In this document: piece after piece, positions 38,927-49,839 of the stretch | How positions within the stretch are numbered: position 1 is the first letter of the stretch | Layout: each line of letters starts with the position of its first letter | Source of the DNA: Hemicentrotus pulcherrimus | Taxonomy: Eukaryota; Echinodermata; Echinoidea; Camarodonta; Strongylocentrotidae | Direction of reading: 5' to 3' | DNA length: 59,183 nt | Assembly (NCBI GenBank): GCA_003118195.1 | Contig: BEXV01000562.1 | Location: forward strand, 49,633 to 108,815 | Notes under the pieces: generated by a model | Told to the model about the DNA's origin: nothing | What the model saw: the letters and a program-made list of their open reading frames with translations, nothing else | The model's database searches: none | Translations under genes and position numbers: made by a program

Positions 38927-41591
38927 TTAAAAGGACGTCGATCGTAGGAATCCCCATTGCCTTCATGCGAATCGAAAAGTCCCTATTGCATTGATCAAGA
39001 CGGCATGTAATAATTGCGTGTACAAGCGTTTCGGTAGATATCAACAAAATTGTTAATGCAAAATGTCTTGTACAAGGCGTATGAAGCTGAGCGACAAATA
39101 TTTGTTTATATAATCATCCGTCCTAAGATGTATATATGTGACTAAATAGAACTTTGGATGAAAGTTGTGTCACTCTATTCAGCCTTGACCTTGTCATATT
39201 TTGATTACAAGGCCATCATTTTCAGCGGACATTTTTCTATAATACTCTTCCGTACTTACACTAAAAGAGCTAACAAATCTCCCAATTCATTTTTCAGTCA
39301 TATTGTGCTTTTTACTTAAAAGCTGCTCCGGATACAGCGAGAGCCTTACAGAGCTGTATGTAGCCAGGCTCTGCCCGAGGTTTTAAGAATAGAGGTCAAG
39401 TGTCAAATTCGAGTCTTTTTCTGCAATCTAGGGTGGAGTAGGACGAGAATTCGGGGAAATTCGCGTCTTGATCCGTACTCATAATTACCTGATCCTTGAA
39501 AGCATTTATCTAAAAACTGTATTCTGCTCTATTTGATGACGACATCGCAGAGGTACAATAGGTGAGTTAAAGTGCAAGTATATGAAGAAGGAAATGGACC
39601 TCGGAAAGCATGTCAAACTGCCGGTACGATGTTCCATCCTGAGAAGTTCGCCAATAGAAGAGGTAAATTAACATTTTCCAACTAGTGAAACAAAAAAAGT
39701 AGAATTTAAAAAAAGAGACGGTCGGTGTTCTCACGGCGCCCCTGTTGGTATGGTGATAACAGTAATTAAACATGTGCATGACAACTTGCTTTATATCGAT
39801 CTTCAACAGTCCTGGTATGCGTACTTTGGAACCATGCCTTAGATAATAATTACTCGGGAAATACAACTCTAATTACATTCATGTTGTCTTGAATGAAGGC
39901 TGTAATCTGATTAAACGGATTGAATAATACACACGTAGACAAGGACTGAGAGAAAATGACGTAAATGCAATTCAGTACAACCATGATCATAGAGCCAAAG
40001 AAGTATAATTGTTTTGATGAATGCGGATCTAATTCCCTAATTGCAACAGTAGGCCAGACGTCGAGCCGTGAAAATTTGGATGATTCAATGAGAATGAAGA
40101 AGGAAGAGAAAGAGAGAGAGGTAGAGAAAGAATTTGTGGATAATTATGATATCACGTGTGACGTTTAGTCATGAAAAAGGTCGATGGATGTTTGCACGAG
40201 ATTTCATGATGCAACAGTGGTAGTGATGAGGGCGAGTGCCCTCTTCGTTTAATGGCATGCACAGTAAGACAGTAAGAGAGAGTGCGGTAAGGGAGGGAGA
40301 GAGAGAGAAAGAGAGAGAGAGAGAGATGATGATGAGATGAACTAAACCATTATCATGATTACCTCAATAATACTTTTTTTGCCGCAGGTCAAAATAATGC
40401 AAAAGCTCCCTCTTCAGATGGGTACCCCTCCCCATGGCCGTTACGCCAATGCTTGTCTGTGCTCAATGATATAATGAACAGCACCAATGAACAGCATCAA
40501 TGCGACGTATTTGCAGTCATTTGCTTTCCAACTCCGGATTACGAAACGTTACTGGATATTCATTACTGAGCACAACAAAACAAAACTGTATCACCCAACG
40601 TTTTAGTCTAAACAGATTATTACTCGCAACCACGCGTGTTATTATTATTATTATTAAAATTGAGGACTTTATGAAACAACAAAACATGAACCAAGCCCCA
40701 ACGTAGTTAGAAACAATTTCTCCAATGTAATTAGTTTGAATAGAGAATATAGGCGACCGTTTAGCTTTCATTTTAACCTTGTTTAGAACGCTTATAAGAC
40801 TAATGAGAGGGAGGCCTACACATAAGTATAAACACAAGTATACTATTCTTAGAGCTTGAAATCACTTGTAGGATTTCTTTGATGAGCAAACAAGATGCGT
40901 CACTTCCGTTCAATACGCCCATTACCCGTTATATCAGCAGTCGATGAATTGAGCGCCCGTTGTCCTCATCCAGAGCATCTCGGGCGTCGAATTCATCGAG
41001 TATTATAGCGTGGATATCACTGGAGCTCATACTCTGATTTTATATTTCACAATCGTCGCTGTTCTTCGATCGTAGAACTCTCTGAAATGCCGTAGGAATA
41101 CATTTTTGACACCAACTTGTTGATTTGAAAACTGAGCATCACTTTATCTTTGCTGTAAGTATGAATTCGATTTTCGTTTTAATTTCTGTTGAAGTATTTC
41201 GAAATACGAAAGAAATTTTTCGTTTGTTCAATTAACATAGAATGTATAGCGGTATCCGCAATTACCCCTGCTAGTGAAAACATATTTTCCTTTTTAAAAT
41301 TAAAAACTTACTTTGTGAAACTTATCCCGTGAAGCCTAACATTCTTTAAATTTTCAAATTAATTTTCCTGAAAAAGTGTTATAAATTTGTTTCGTCTCCT
41401 TTTTTTTTACAAAACCGAAAAAAATGAACGTTAGAATCCTTTAGTTTTTGTTAAAGTTTTTGTTTTTTTTCACATATCAAGACCCTCCCCCGAATGTCAT
41501 TCTCGTGGTTTTGATGGTTTTACTCCAATAGTCGTTAAATATTCTTTATATTGTCGAACAGTTCATACATAACTGCTTTCTTTACCAAAAC

Positions 41592-42280
41592 AAAGTAATT
41601 CCAGTATATCAAAAAGGTGATCTGTATGATTTTACGAATTATCGACCAATGTCGTTCCTGATTTGTTTCTCGAGGATACTAAAAAAAAAAAAAAGAGTAT
41701 ATAAAATATTATAATAGGTAAAAAGATTAAAATTACTAAATTATATCTTATATATTGATCAGTTCGGATTTAGAACCAACCATTCAACGGAAACAACTTT
41801 TATAGAAATGTACATTCAGGATAGAATAATTTATGACTTAAATGATAATAAACATGTCATCGGAGTTTTTATGGACCTTACCAACGAATCTGAATCTTTT
41901 TATCTTTCTATTCTATTGAACAAGTCGCAATATTACGATGTTAGGCGCGTACCTTTTGACTAGTTTCAGTCATATCTGTTAAATAGACAACAATGCATTT
42001 ATTCTATTCTATGTAATTCTGTTTGGATGAAAGCCTATACTTCATCTTTACAAAGACTCACTACTGTACAGAAAAGAGCAGTACGCATTACTGTTTTCAC
42101 GAAGTGACGTTAATAGTGAGAAAAATTTTCATTCACTACCGTCACTTCGTGAAAATAGGGACGAGATTATGGTCCAATCGTTTGGCAACCTCTTTCTCAT
42201 TCTGTAAAAAGATAAACGCTCTAATATTATTTAAAAAAAAACTGGAAATCGCTTCCATAATTCAACGGCATGAAATATAA
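41592..42280 (+). pseudogene. Degenerate non-LTR reverse transcriptase with internal deletion
   Basis: From the left it reads KVIPVYQKGDLYDFTNYRPM, then after breaks DQFGFRTNHSTETTFIEMY, NKHVIGVFMDLTN and SQYYDVRRVPFD, with a later QSYLLNRQQ. It then jumps to SLQRLTTVQKRAVRIT and ends with RLWSNRLATSFSFCKK and ALILFKKKLEI. These are early, middle and C-terminal pieces of a CR1/jockey-type ORF2. The palm domain with its YADD is deleted and several stops interrupt it. A 62-bp palindrome sits within it (42094-42155). The first 55 bases also appear at 31150-31204. Confidence 0.75.
42094..42155. repeat. 62-bp palindrome inside a LINE relic
   Basis: Perfect 16-bp arms, TTTTCACGAAGTGACG and CGTCACTTCGTGAAAA, flank a centre that itself pairs (TAGTGAGAAAA / ATTTTCATTCACTA). 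It interrupts the LINE reading frame just after QKRAVRIT. It may be a tiny foldback insertion or an inverted duplication made during repair. Confidence 0.8.
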
Positions 42281-43974
42281 TCTCCTCCCTTTAACTTAAA
42301 GGACATGCTTTTTCTAAATCAGTCTACAAATACGCTGCAATGACGATCATTTTTAACGTTGGATCTGTAAAAGCAATTATTCAAAATATTCCCTCCGACA
42401 CACATGCCCTCTTGTTTGGAACCTTAATAATTGTCATAAATACGATGTTTCCTTTTCATATAAATTCAGGAGACAATGTAAAGAAACATATAATACCACT
42501 TTCTTAATAAGGGTTTTCGCTCTCTGTCTGTCCATTTCTTAAGTATATGTTCTCTCTGGTGTATGTTTCTTAACCTATCCCTGACTTTTGTTTGCCGTGT
42601 CGTAAGTAATAAATATATCATACACATTGTGAGTCAAAAAGGTTTACACCTAGGAAATTACTAATTATTATAAAAATCATTTATGAACTGTAAAATGTTA
42701 AACATCTTATGAAAGAGTGTTTTATCCCAAATCATTTGGTATCATTTTTGTGTGGTATATGGTCACTCTTGGATGAACAGGAGACATTGTTTAAGAGAGT
42801 GCAAAATCGATTTTTCGTAAGCTGACTTACACGTATACCGTAGAATATTTGCTACACGGCATGCTTACTTTTACAAGCTTTTCCGATTACTTGTCTGTTC
42901 GTTTTACTTTCATTTGTTATTTTTATCCATTTCTTTCTGTATACATTTTGTATCTGTAAATGTGTGCATTTTTTAAAAACATTTCTTTCTGTTTGCATAC
43001 CTTCTATCGAGTAATTAGAAATAAATCCGAATTGAATTGAATTGAATCAGTCATTAAATTAGGATATCACAGTATCTGCTGGTCATGCACTACATCTCCC
43101 ATTTCATAAGGCTAATGACATACGCGTACTTATAAATGAAACTCGATAACAAAACATATTTTAAAAGAAGTAAATGCTTACGGCTTTGTGATTGTTTTAA
43201 TTGGAATCCATTTTCTTATACACTTTGGATTAATATTTCGTTACAGCCAAGATAATGCTTAATCGAACATTATATCATAAGTGATTATTAACAGTTGAGT
43301 GGGCACAGGGATGAAAGGCTCGTATAAAAGTAGAATGGACGTCCTCTTTCTCTTATTGGTCACGGACCCCATTCTCTAGGATGCCGAGAAGTTGAGTGTT
43401 CGGAACGTGCTCTCCTTCATAAGGTTCATCTATGTTTATGCTCATTTTTTCTGGCCAGAATCAGGCATCTGTTACGCATTAAGTTCAAAACACGATTGCT
43501 TCCTTTCTCACTTTTGTAGAATCACCGAAAAACGGCGATTACGATCGCAGATCGTAAACTCACAAAAAGGTGCGTTTACGATCGGCGATTCTGTAAAATC
43601 GGCGATTCTGGGGAAGCATAAACGCACAATCATTTATAAACGCGTTTAAATGGGGTCAGTGCAATGACCTCTAGTGGGTCTACGTAGCATGCACAGTGCA
43701 GGTTTATGAATCCAGCTGGAAGACCACCCAGCCAGAATTGCATGGAGGAGCCAGAGAAGTGAGCATAAACAGTACACCGTGGAACTGCGATTACGATGAG
43801 CGTTTACGATGAGCGTTTCAAATCGCTCATTCTGCATTCAAAACTGAGCATAAACATCCATTAAGCGATGGAAATTTGAGGTATTTACATGGTATAAGGA
43901 AACATTAAAAGACACATCAACACACCCACCCATACCCCCCCACACACACACACATAAATATAGAGAGAGAGAGA
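42281..43974. other. No gene seen; LINE tail and weak inverted repeat
   Basis: GAATTGAATTGAATTGAATC near 43030 looks like a non-LTR 3' tail. From about 43431 (ATGTTTATGCTCA) to about 43858 (TGAGCATAAACAT) there is a 13-bp inverted pair enclosing repeated GGCGATT and GATGAGCGTTT words. This is probably another non-autonomous element. A (CA)n/(GA)n tract precedes 43975. Confidence 0.5.
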
Positions 43975-44017
43975 GGCGTGAAGAAAAAGGTCTAGGAACA
44001 TGAGACGTAGCTGTACT
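43975..44017 (+). repeat. Left inverted copy of the dispersed repeat end
   Basis: GGCGTGAAGAAAAAGGTCTA through GAGACGTAGCTGTACT. It is the partial inverse of 46574-46668 and the same orientation as 6537-6629. Its outer half is replaced by microsatellite. Confidence 0.7.
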
Positions 44018-44073
44018 CATACATTGTATGAACAAATATACATGGCATCAAACTTAATATCACTCAATCATAG

Positions 44074-45963
44074 TCACGCATCAGCAACGATCCCAAGAAA
44101 TCTACGCCCCATTCTAATGTTACTGCAGATCAGGTTGCCCACCAACTTCTCCTGAATGACAAATCGGCACACAAGAAACGCCACAAAAGGAATCCTTGGC
44201 CACAGGTTGACAAAGAATCTACCTGGTACTTTAACAACTTGGAACTCCAGAGGGCTATCGACTCCCTTAAGAATGGCAAGGCTGCTGGTCTTGATGACAT
44301 ACGTACAGAACAGATCAAACATTTTGGGCACAATACACGGGAGTGGCTGCTCTCTCTGTTCGACAACTGTGTAACCCTCTCCCAGCTTCCTAAAATCTGG
44401 CGGAAAGCCCGTGTGATTGCTATCCTCAAGCCAGGGAAAGACCCTAACGAAGCAAAGAGCTTCAGACCAATCTCCCTGTTGTGCCACCTCTTCAAGCTCT
44501 TTGAGCGCCTCATCCTGAACAGACTGGGGCCAGTCACAGAACAACACCTGATACCAGAGCAAGCAGGTTTCCGGCCTGGAAGATCGTGCACTGGCCAAGT
44601 GCTAAATCTAACCCAGCACATCGAGGATGGTTTCGAGAAGAATGAACCGACTGGAGTTGTGTTCGTCGACCTGACAGCTGCCTACGACACTGTTAACCAC
44701 CGTATACTTCTCGACAAGCTCTATACCATGACAAAGGACCCCCATCTGACTAAGCTTATCCAAATGCTCCTGGAAAATAGACGATTTTATGTTGAGCTCA
44801 ACGGGAAGCGCAGCAGATGGAGGAAACAAAAGAATGGTCTACCTCAGGGCAGCGTACTTGCTCCTGTCCTATTTAATGTTTACACCAACGACCAGCCAGT
44901 GTACCCAGGGACAAGAAGCTTCATCTATGCTGATGACCTTGGCATAGCAGCCCAGAATTCCCACATAGTCAAGATAGAAGCAACTCTTTCATCAGCCCTA
45001 GACAACCTGACAGACTACTACAACAACAACCATCTGAAGGCTAACCCTGCCAAGACCCAGGTTAGCTTGTTCCATCTCCGCAACTACAATGCTGGGAGAA
45101 AGCTGTCCCTGAAATGGAACGATGTCTCATTGAAACACTGCGATCACCCTGTCTACCTTGGAATCACTCTTGACCGAACCCTTTCATACAAACAGCATGT
45201 TCAAAAGGTGAAGGGTAAAGTTGGGACAAGGAACAACCTCCTACGGAAACTGGCAAACTCATCTTGGGGTGCCAATTCCTCCACGCTGAGGTCAACTGCT
45301 CTTGCGTTGTGTTACTCTGCAGCAGAATATGCCTGCCCTGTATGGGGAAGATCATCCCATACAAAGATTGTTGATGCAGCACTCAACGACAGCTGCAGAT
45401 GCATCACTGGCTGCCTCAAGCCCACGAATGTGGACAGCTTGCACTCCCTGGCCGGCATTGCTCCATCCGATGTCCGCAGAACAGTTGCAAGTAGGACTGA
45501 ACGCAGCAGACAAGTTGAGGACACCCGCCATCCCCTTTACTCGCATCAACCGGCCCCTACCCGCCTGAAGTCAAGGAAAAGCTTCCTTCATACAGTCCAG
45601 CCACTGTCACAACCTCCTCATTCAACCAGAGTGATCTTGTGGGAAGAGAAACGTCGTGAAAACCACCACCATGAAAAGCTACCAATCCCGACCAAGGAAC
45701 AGCTGCCCCCTGGCCATATATGTGATTGGAAGACGTGGAAGTCCCTCAATAGGCTTCGCACAGGGGTGGGGCGATGCAAATACAACATGCATAAATGGGG
45801 ATATACTGACGACACAGACACCAACTGCGAGTGTGGAACATCAGTCCAATCCATGTCACACCTATTAAGATGTCCACTCCTAATTGACCAATGCTGCCTG
45901 GAAGACCTCGTGGCAGCAAATGAAAAGGCTCTTCAATGTGCCAAGGCCTGGCAGAGCATTTGA
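44074..45963 (+). CDS. Non-LTR retrotransposon reverse transcriptase ORF (5' truncated)
   Basis: The frame is open from the TAG at 44071 to the stop at 45961-45963. The first part (NVTADQVAHQLLLN, then WYFNNLELQRAIDSLKNGKA) is the linker before the polymerase, so the endonuclease half is missing and no genuine start codon is present. Reverse transcriptase landmarks in order are AAGLDDI, FRPISLLCHLFKLFERL, QAGFRPGRSCTGQVLN, FVDLTAAYDTVNH, LPQGSVLAPVLFNVY, the catalytic YADD (44926-44937) and VYLGITLDRTLSYKQH. The thumb region has AEYACPVWGRSS. The C-terminus has a cysteine-histidine knuckle, CECG-(x7)-H-(x3)-C. About 630 codons have no frameshift or stop, so the insertion is young. The clade is jockey-like but not resolved. 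Confidence 0.85.
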   Translation, partial: SRISNDPKKSTPHSNVTADQVAHQLLLNDKSAHKKRHKRNPWPQVDKESTWYFNNLELQRAIDSLKNGKAAGLDDIRTEQIKHFGHNTREWLLSLFDNCVTLSQLPKIWRKARVIAILKPGKDPNEAKSFRPISLLCHLFKLFERLILNRLGPVTEQHLIPEQAGFRPGRSCTGQVLNLTQHIEDGFEKNEPTGVVFVDLTAAYDTVNHRILLDKLYTMTKDPHLTKLIQMLLENRRFYVELNGKRSRWRKQKNGLPQGSVLAPVLFNVYTNDQPVYPGTRSFIYADDLGIAAQNSHIVKIEATLSSALDNLTDYYNNNHLKANPAKTQVSLFHLRNYNAGRKLSLKWNDVSLKHCDHPVYLGITLDRTLSYKQHVQKVKGKVGTRNNLLRKLANSSWGANSSTLRSTALALCYSAAEYACPVWGRSSHTKIVDAALNDSCRCITGCLKPTNVDSLHSLAGIAPSDVRRTVASRTERSRQVEDTRHPLYSHQPAPTRLKSRKSFLHTVQPLSQPPHSTRVILWEEKRRENHHHEKLPIPTKEQLPPGHICDWKTWKSLNRLRTGVGRCKYNMHKWGYTDDTDTNCECGTSVQSMSHLLRCPLLIDQCCLEDLVAANEKALQCAKAWQSI

Positions 45964-46503
45964 GGACACGAAAGAAGAATACAATGTGTATATATCCTTT
46001 TCTTGTACATGATTTTATTTATTTTTGGTGCTTGATAAAATTTTATAGATGTTTATCACAACTTTATTTTAGAAGTTTCATTTTAAAAAAAAAATTCAGT
46101 TATGAGTTTTTGATCGATTGGGTGGGTGGTAGATGCACAACATTACTCATTATAGTCTTTGTATTTAAGCTTGGCTTGTTAGAACTCTTGTGAGTAATGT
46201 GCCGCGGGATTCCATATCCTTAAACTGCTGGCGAACAGAGCAACAAGACCAAGCTCTGTAATTATTAGGATCTCTGTCCAGTAGTGCCGTGTTTGTGCCA
46301 TCGAACTGAATCGAGCAAATCAATTGATTATATGCAATATTTTTCCCGTAACATGAGAGTGATTTTAATAGTTTTATACTATTAATTAAATGTAATGTTA
46401 ACTGTTATTGTATGATTGTTTTAAATGGGGGCATGCTACAAGAGTCCTATCTCGCACCCCGGGGCAACGTGTCTGACACGGCCGGTTGTAGCAACTTCTC
46501 CAA

Positions 46504-46530
46504 AGATCAAGATTACATTAATCTTGATCT
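46504..46530. repeat. Perfect 12-bp stem-loop in the LINE 3' region
   Basis: The arms AGATCAAGATTA and TAATCTTGATCT are separated by CAT. It lies about 540 bases past the reverse transcriptase stop. It could be part of the 3' UTR recognised by the element's own enzyme, or an unrelated hairpin. Confidence 0.7.
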
Positions 46531-46573
46531 AAGGAGATAGGAACGAACGATCAAGCTCGTAATAAACTTGTAA

Positions 46574-46668
46574 AGTACAGCTACGTCTCACGTTCCTAGA
46601 CCCTTTTCTTCACGCCTACATATTCTGGAACACCTGTTGTCATGTAAGAGTTGAGAATACTCGCACTT
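46574..46668 (-). repeat. Right inverted copy of the dispersed repeat end
   Basis: AGTACAGCTACGTCTCACGT through GTTGAGAATACTCGCACTT, followed by a (TA)n run to about 46686. It is the reverse complement of 6537-6629. Together with 43975-44017 it brackets the LINE at 44074-45963. Confidence 0.7.
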
Positions 46669-49600
46669 ACATATATATATATATATACGTTTATACAAAA
46701 AAAAAATCAAATGAGTTTTTTTGGAGTCAACATGAATAGAACTCCTCCCAAAGAAACAAACATTGATATATCATGCATTAAATAAAAAATACATGTATAC
46801 AACATAATATGCAAATCCGATGAGTACTACAGGTGTAACATGTATTAATTATTATATTATATCTCTAATATCTTAATTACAACTATCATTATTAATTGAA
46901 TATTATTATGATAATTATCATTAATATTATTCACACGTGTCACAAAGATTTTACCATTATTTTTGTCATACATTCGGTTTATTTTCGCAAGGACAGCGCA
47001 AGAATATCGCAAGGACTTCAAAGAAAAATCAACCCGCGCCACTTCCACTAGCCTTGTTCATCACAGAGAACATCCAAAGGACATATAACGTACTCTCAAA
47101 CATTATTTATAACTCATTGCCCTTCAGTTGATGTCTTAAAAGTCTGTGCGATCGTACTGAACACGAACAACAATTCTAATCATATTTAGACCTTTATGAT
47201 CGCCTTTCTGATTCAAAGCAACCGTCGATATAAGACGTAAAACATAATGAGCTAATTATATTTTAATGAGGGTTTAAGAAAACTTCAAACTAAGCTATCG
47301 TTGCTTTATCTTTTGTGTTTATTTTTGCGTCTTACTTTGATGATTGCAATACAAATAGCTTCATTATGTATTTCATTCTTCAGAGCTATCTGTTCACGTT
47401 TATTGAACTAAGTAGATCGAGCAAACGAATGATAACACTGATGAAAAGAAGTAACCCGAATAATATATGCAGTTTATAATCTAGCGGTTGGCCAATGGGA
47501 TTGGAATATTAAACAAAACTGCACCTAACAAATAAATGACTTCAGCATCGCGGAAAACTTTTTCTGCATCAGTTGAGTAATATCCATCTAATAACGAAAC
47601 CAATGAAATTCTCTGAAATTACTAATCGAAATGCGAAGCACTTCCTTATTAATGTAGTTCAAAATAAGGGCAAGAGTGCTTGTGTAATACCCATGAGACA
47701 GGTCAGCTGGCAGGTTAATTGTATGGCCAGCTCACGCACTAGTGCACACCGCACACGCACATGCAGACACCAATACGCACGCACATCGCCCACACACACC
47801 GGCCCTCTGTAATACGCCCACCTCCACACACAGTTAGTTATGTACGTTATCTGGAATAGTTTAACATTTCCATTTGGAATGGTTTATATCTTTTAAGAAC
47901 TTTATCTATTAATCTAAAGATATTGATCGATAAAGTTTCGTTAAGATATAAGCTATGTCTATCAAGAATAAACCATAATGTCACAATAATTTCATAAAAA
48001 AGAGGTTAGAAAACAATTAGTCCAACTTATGGGCAACGGTATATTAAAATCATTATAAAATAGTGATTATGTTTGAAAGAAAATGCAAGGGAACGCAATT
48101 CAAAGATACTTAGGGGAAATTATCGAAATATTCGAGATTTTGCTCTTCTGATGCAAAAGGAAACGAAATGCAACTATTTTCAATTAAATTACATTATGCT
48201 ACCATAAATTCTTTTTACGATTGGAATGGGTATATCATGTGAAATGCCGAGATACGTGTACAATCCGTGATTTAGCTTAGACGTTTGGACCAAATTTGTC
48301 ATTTCAGGTGTGTGTGTGTTGTCCTTATCTGTGTGCAGTGCAAGCGAATTTTTTTTTTACCAAGACTGATCTAGCATTCTGTAATTTTGATAAATAAAAA
48401 ACCTCCCAGTATATACCAATTCTTACTTGCTACGTGATTAACTATTTTTTCAATCAATGCTTCCTGACAATATCTTTCACAATACATGGCATGACCACTG
48501 CTCAAATTTATCTTTTATTTGATAAAAATGACTCCCCTGAGCCTATTGTGACGTTATATCATGGCCTCCCGGAAGACCATCTTCAAAATGATTATTAAAT
48601 ACTACGGTCCCTCTGACTAGTGGCGTAGACACAGGGGCACGGGGTGGGGTGTGCCCAATCGGATGTTAGAAAAAAACTAGGAAAAGAAAGCGAGAAATGA
48701 GAGGAAGGAAAAGGGGAAGGGGGAAAACGAGAGTAGATAATGTCTGGACCACCCTCCCATGCAAGCAATAGCCTTGTATATTTACATTTTATTTTCTATG
48801 AGAGACGTGTGCCCAAAATCATTCCATTGCCCATTATATATTTAATAGGTGGAATCATGCTATGCCACTTGAACAGTACGACTTGACGGTATACTGGTCA
48901 CTTGGTCAAGACTCTTCACACACTCTGGGGATAGAGTGCTTCAAGTTCACGCATTCTTTATGACGTACTCCCTTTCCACTTCTAGTGGGTGTTGAGTCAG
49001 AGAAACGATGCAAACGATGAAAGATAATAACATTATAGGAGTCACTGACCGCAAAAATTAGGGGTGTTTATCCGAAACCATCATCGTATCTAAATATTTC
49101 CACAACAGATGAGTGTTAGAACAACACAAGTTTCGAGTTAACCGGATGTAATGGGCCAGTTTGCAAATTATTCAGTTTATACAAGTTTACGTAGTGACGA
49201 TCTATTACAATCACCCGATGCGGAATATTCCATCTTAATAGCCTATATGCTTATTGCATTCTCATACATGTTAACATGTATAAATACCATAGCGGTTTCA
49301 GTTAACACCGAGTTAACACCGAGAATAATGCAGTGTTATAGCAATGCATCACGAAGAGGCGATCTCGAGAGGCCAATAGAAATAATACACGTATTTTTGT
49401 CCTTTGTCCAGGCTTGACACAAAGTCATTCATGCCTCGTGTTTATGCCAATGTCTGCGTGTATTTCACTTTATCCTCTCTAATGTTCTTTAATACAAGTA
49501 TTGTAAAGCTAGGTTTGTATGTGAGAATCAATGAATCTATAAATGTAAATGTGTGTAAGAAAAACGCCAGGACTTCACTAAGCTTTGTCTTCGGCTAAGG

Positions 49601-49839
49601 CTTCCGATCCTGCGCTGCACGATCACAGATGTTCTTAGAAATCACACGCCTATGGAAGTTGTCCATTTGCTAGTCACGTCTTGAGGAGAAATTGTTTAAG
49701 TAGTTACCTAAATAGAAGGTATCTGACTATAATTTTTTGAAAAGGGTCGGTTAAAAAAACCCTCTCAATTCATCAAAATGACACCATTGTCCATTTTTGT
49801 TCACTCTCCAAGGATACTGCCCATAATAAATATCGTCGG
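46669..49839. other. No gene seen; upstream of the opsin
   Basis: AT-rich sequence with a degenerate CA/CGCA tract near 47735-47835. A frame of 88 codons (49151-49417) has hydrophobic stretches but no known motif and no clear splice context. No core promoter or transcription start could be assigned for the opsin gene. Confidence 0.5.

Larger units (their letters stand above)
31206..41644. repeat. Duplicated segment, copy in fourth piece
   Basis: This corresponds to 20764-31204 of the third piece. It is the most diverged version on its left side. Several substitutions and a replaced stretch near 31861-31885 separate it from the other RTE copies. It also has indels at short tandem repeats near 38805, 39695, 40270 and 40640. 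Non-element parts (about 32263-34643, 35236-36510, 37224-38110 and 38950-41590) contain no gene I can support. Confidence 0.9.

Noticed and set aside
49151..49417. 88-residue hydrophobic reading frame upstream of the opsin
   Set aside because: No recognisable motif, no splice or start context, and AT-rich sequence gives such frames by chance.
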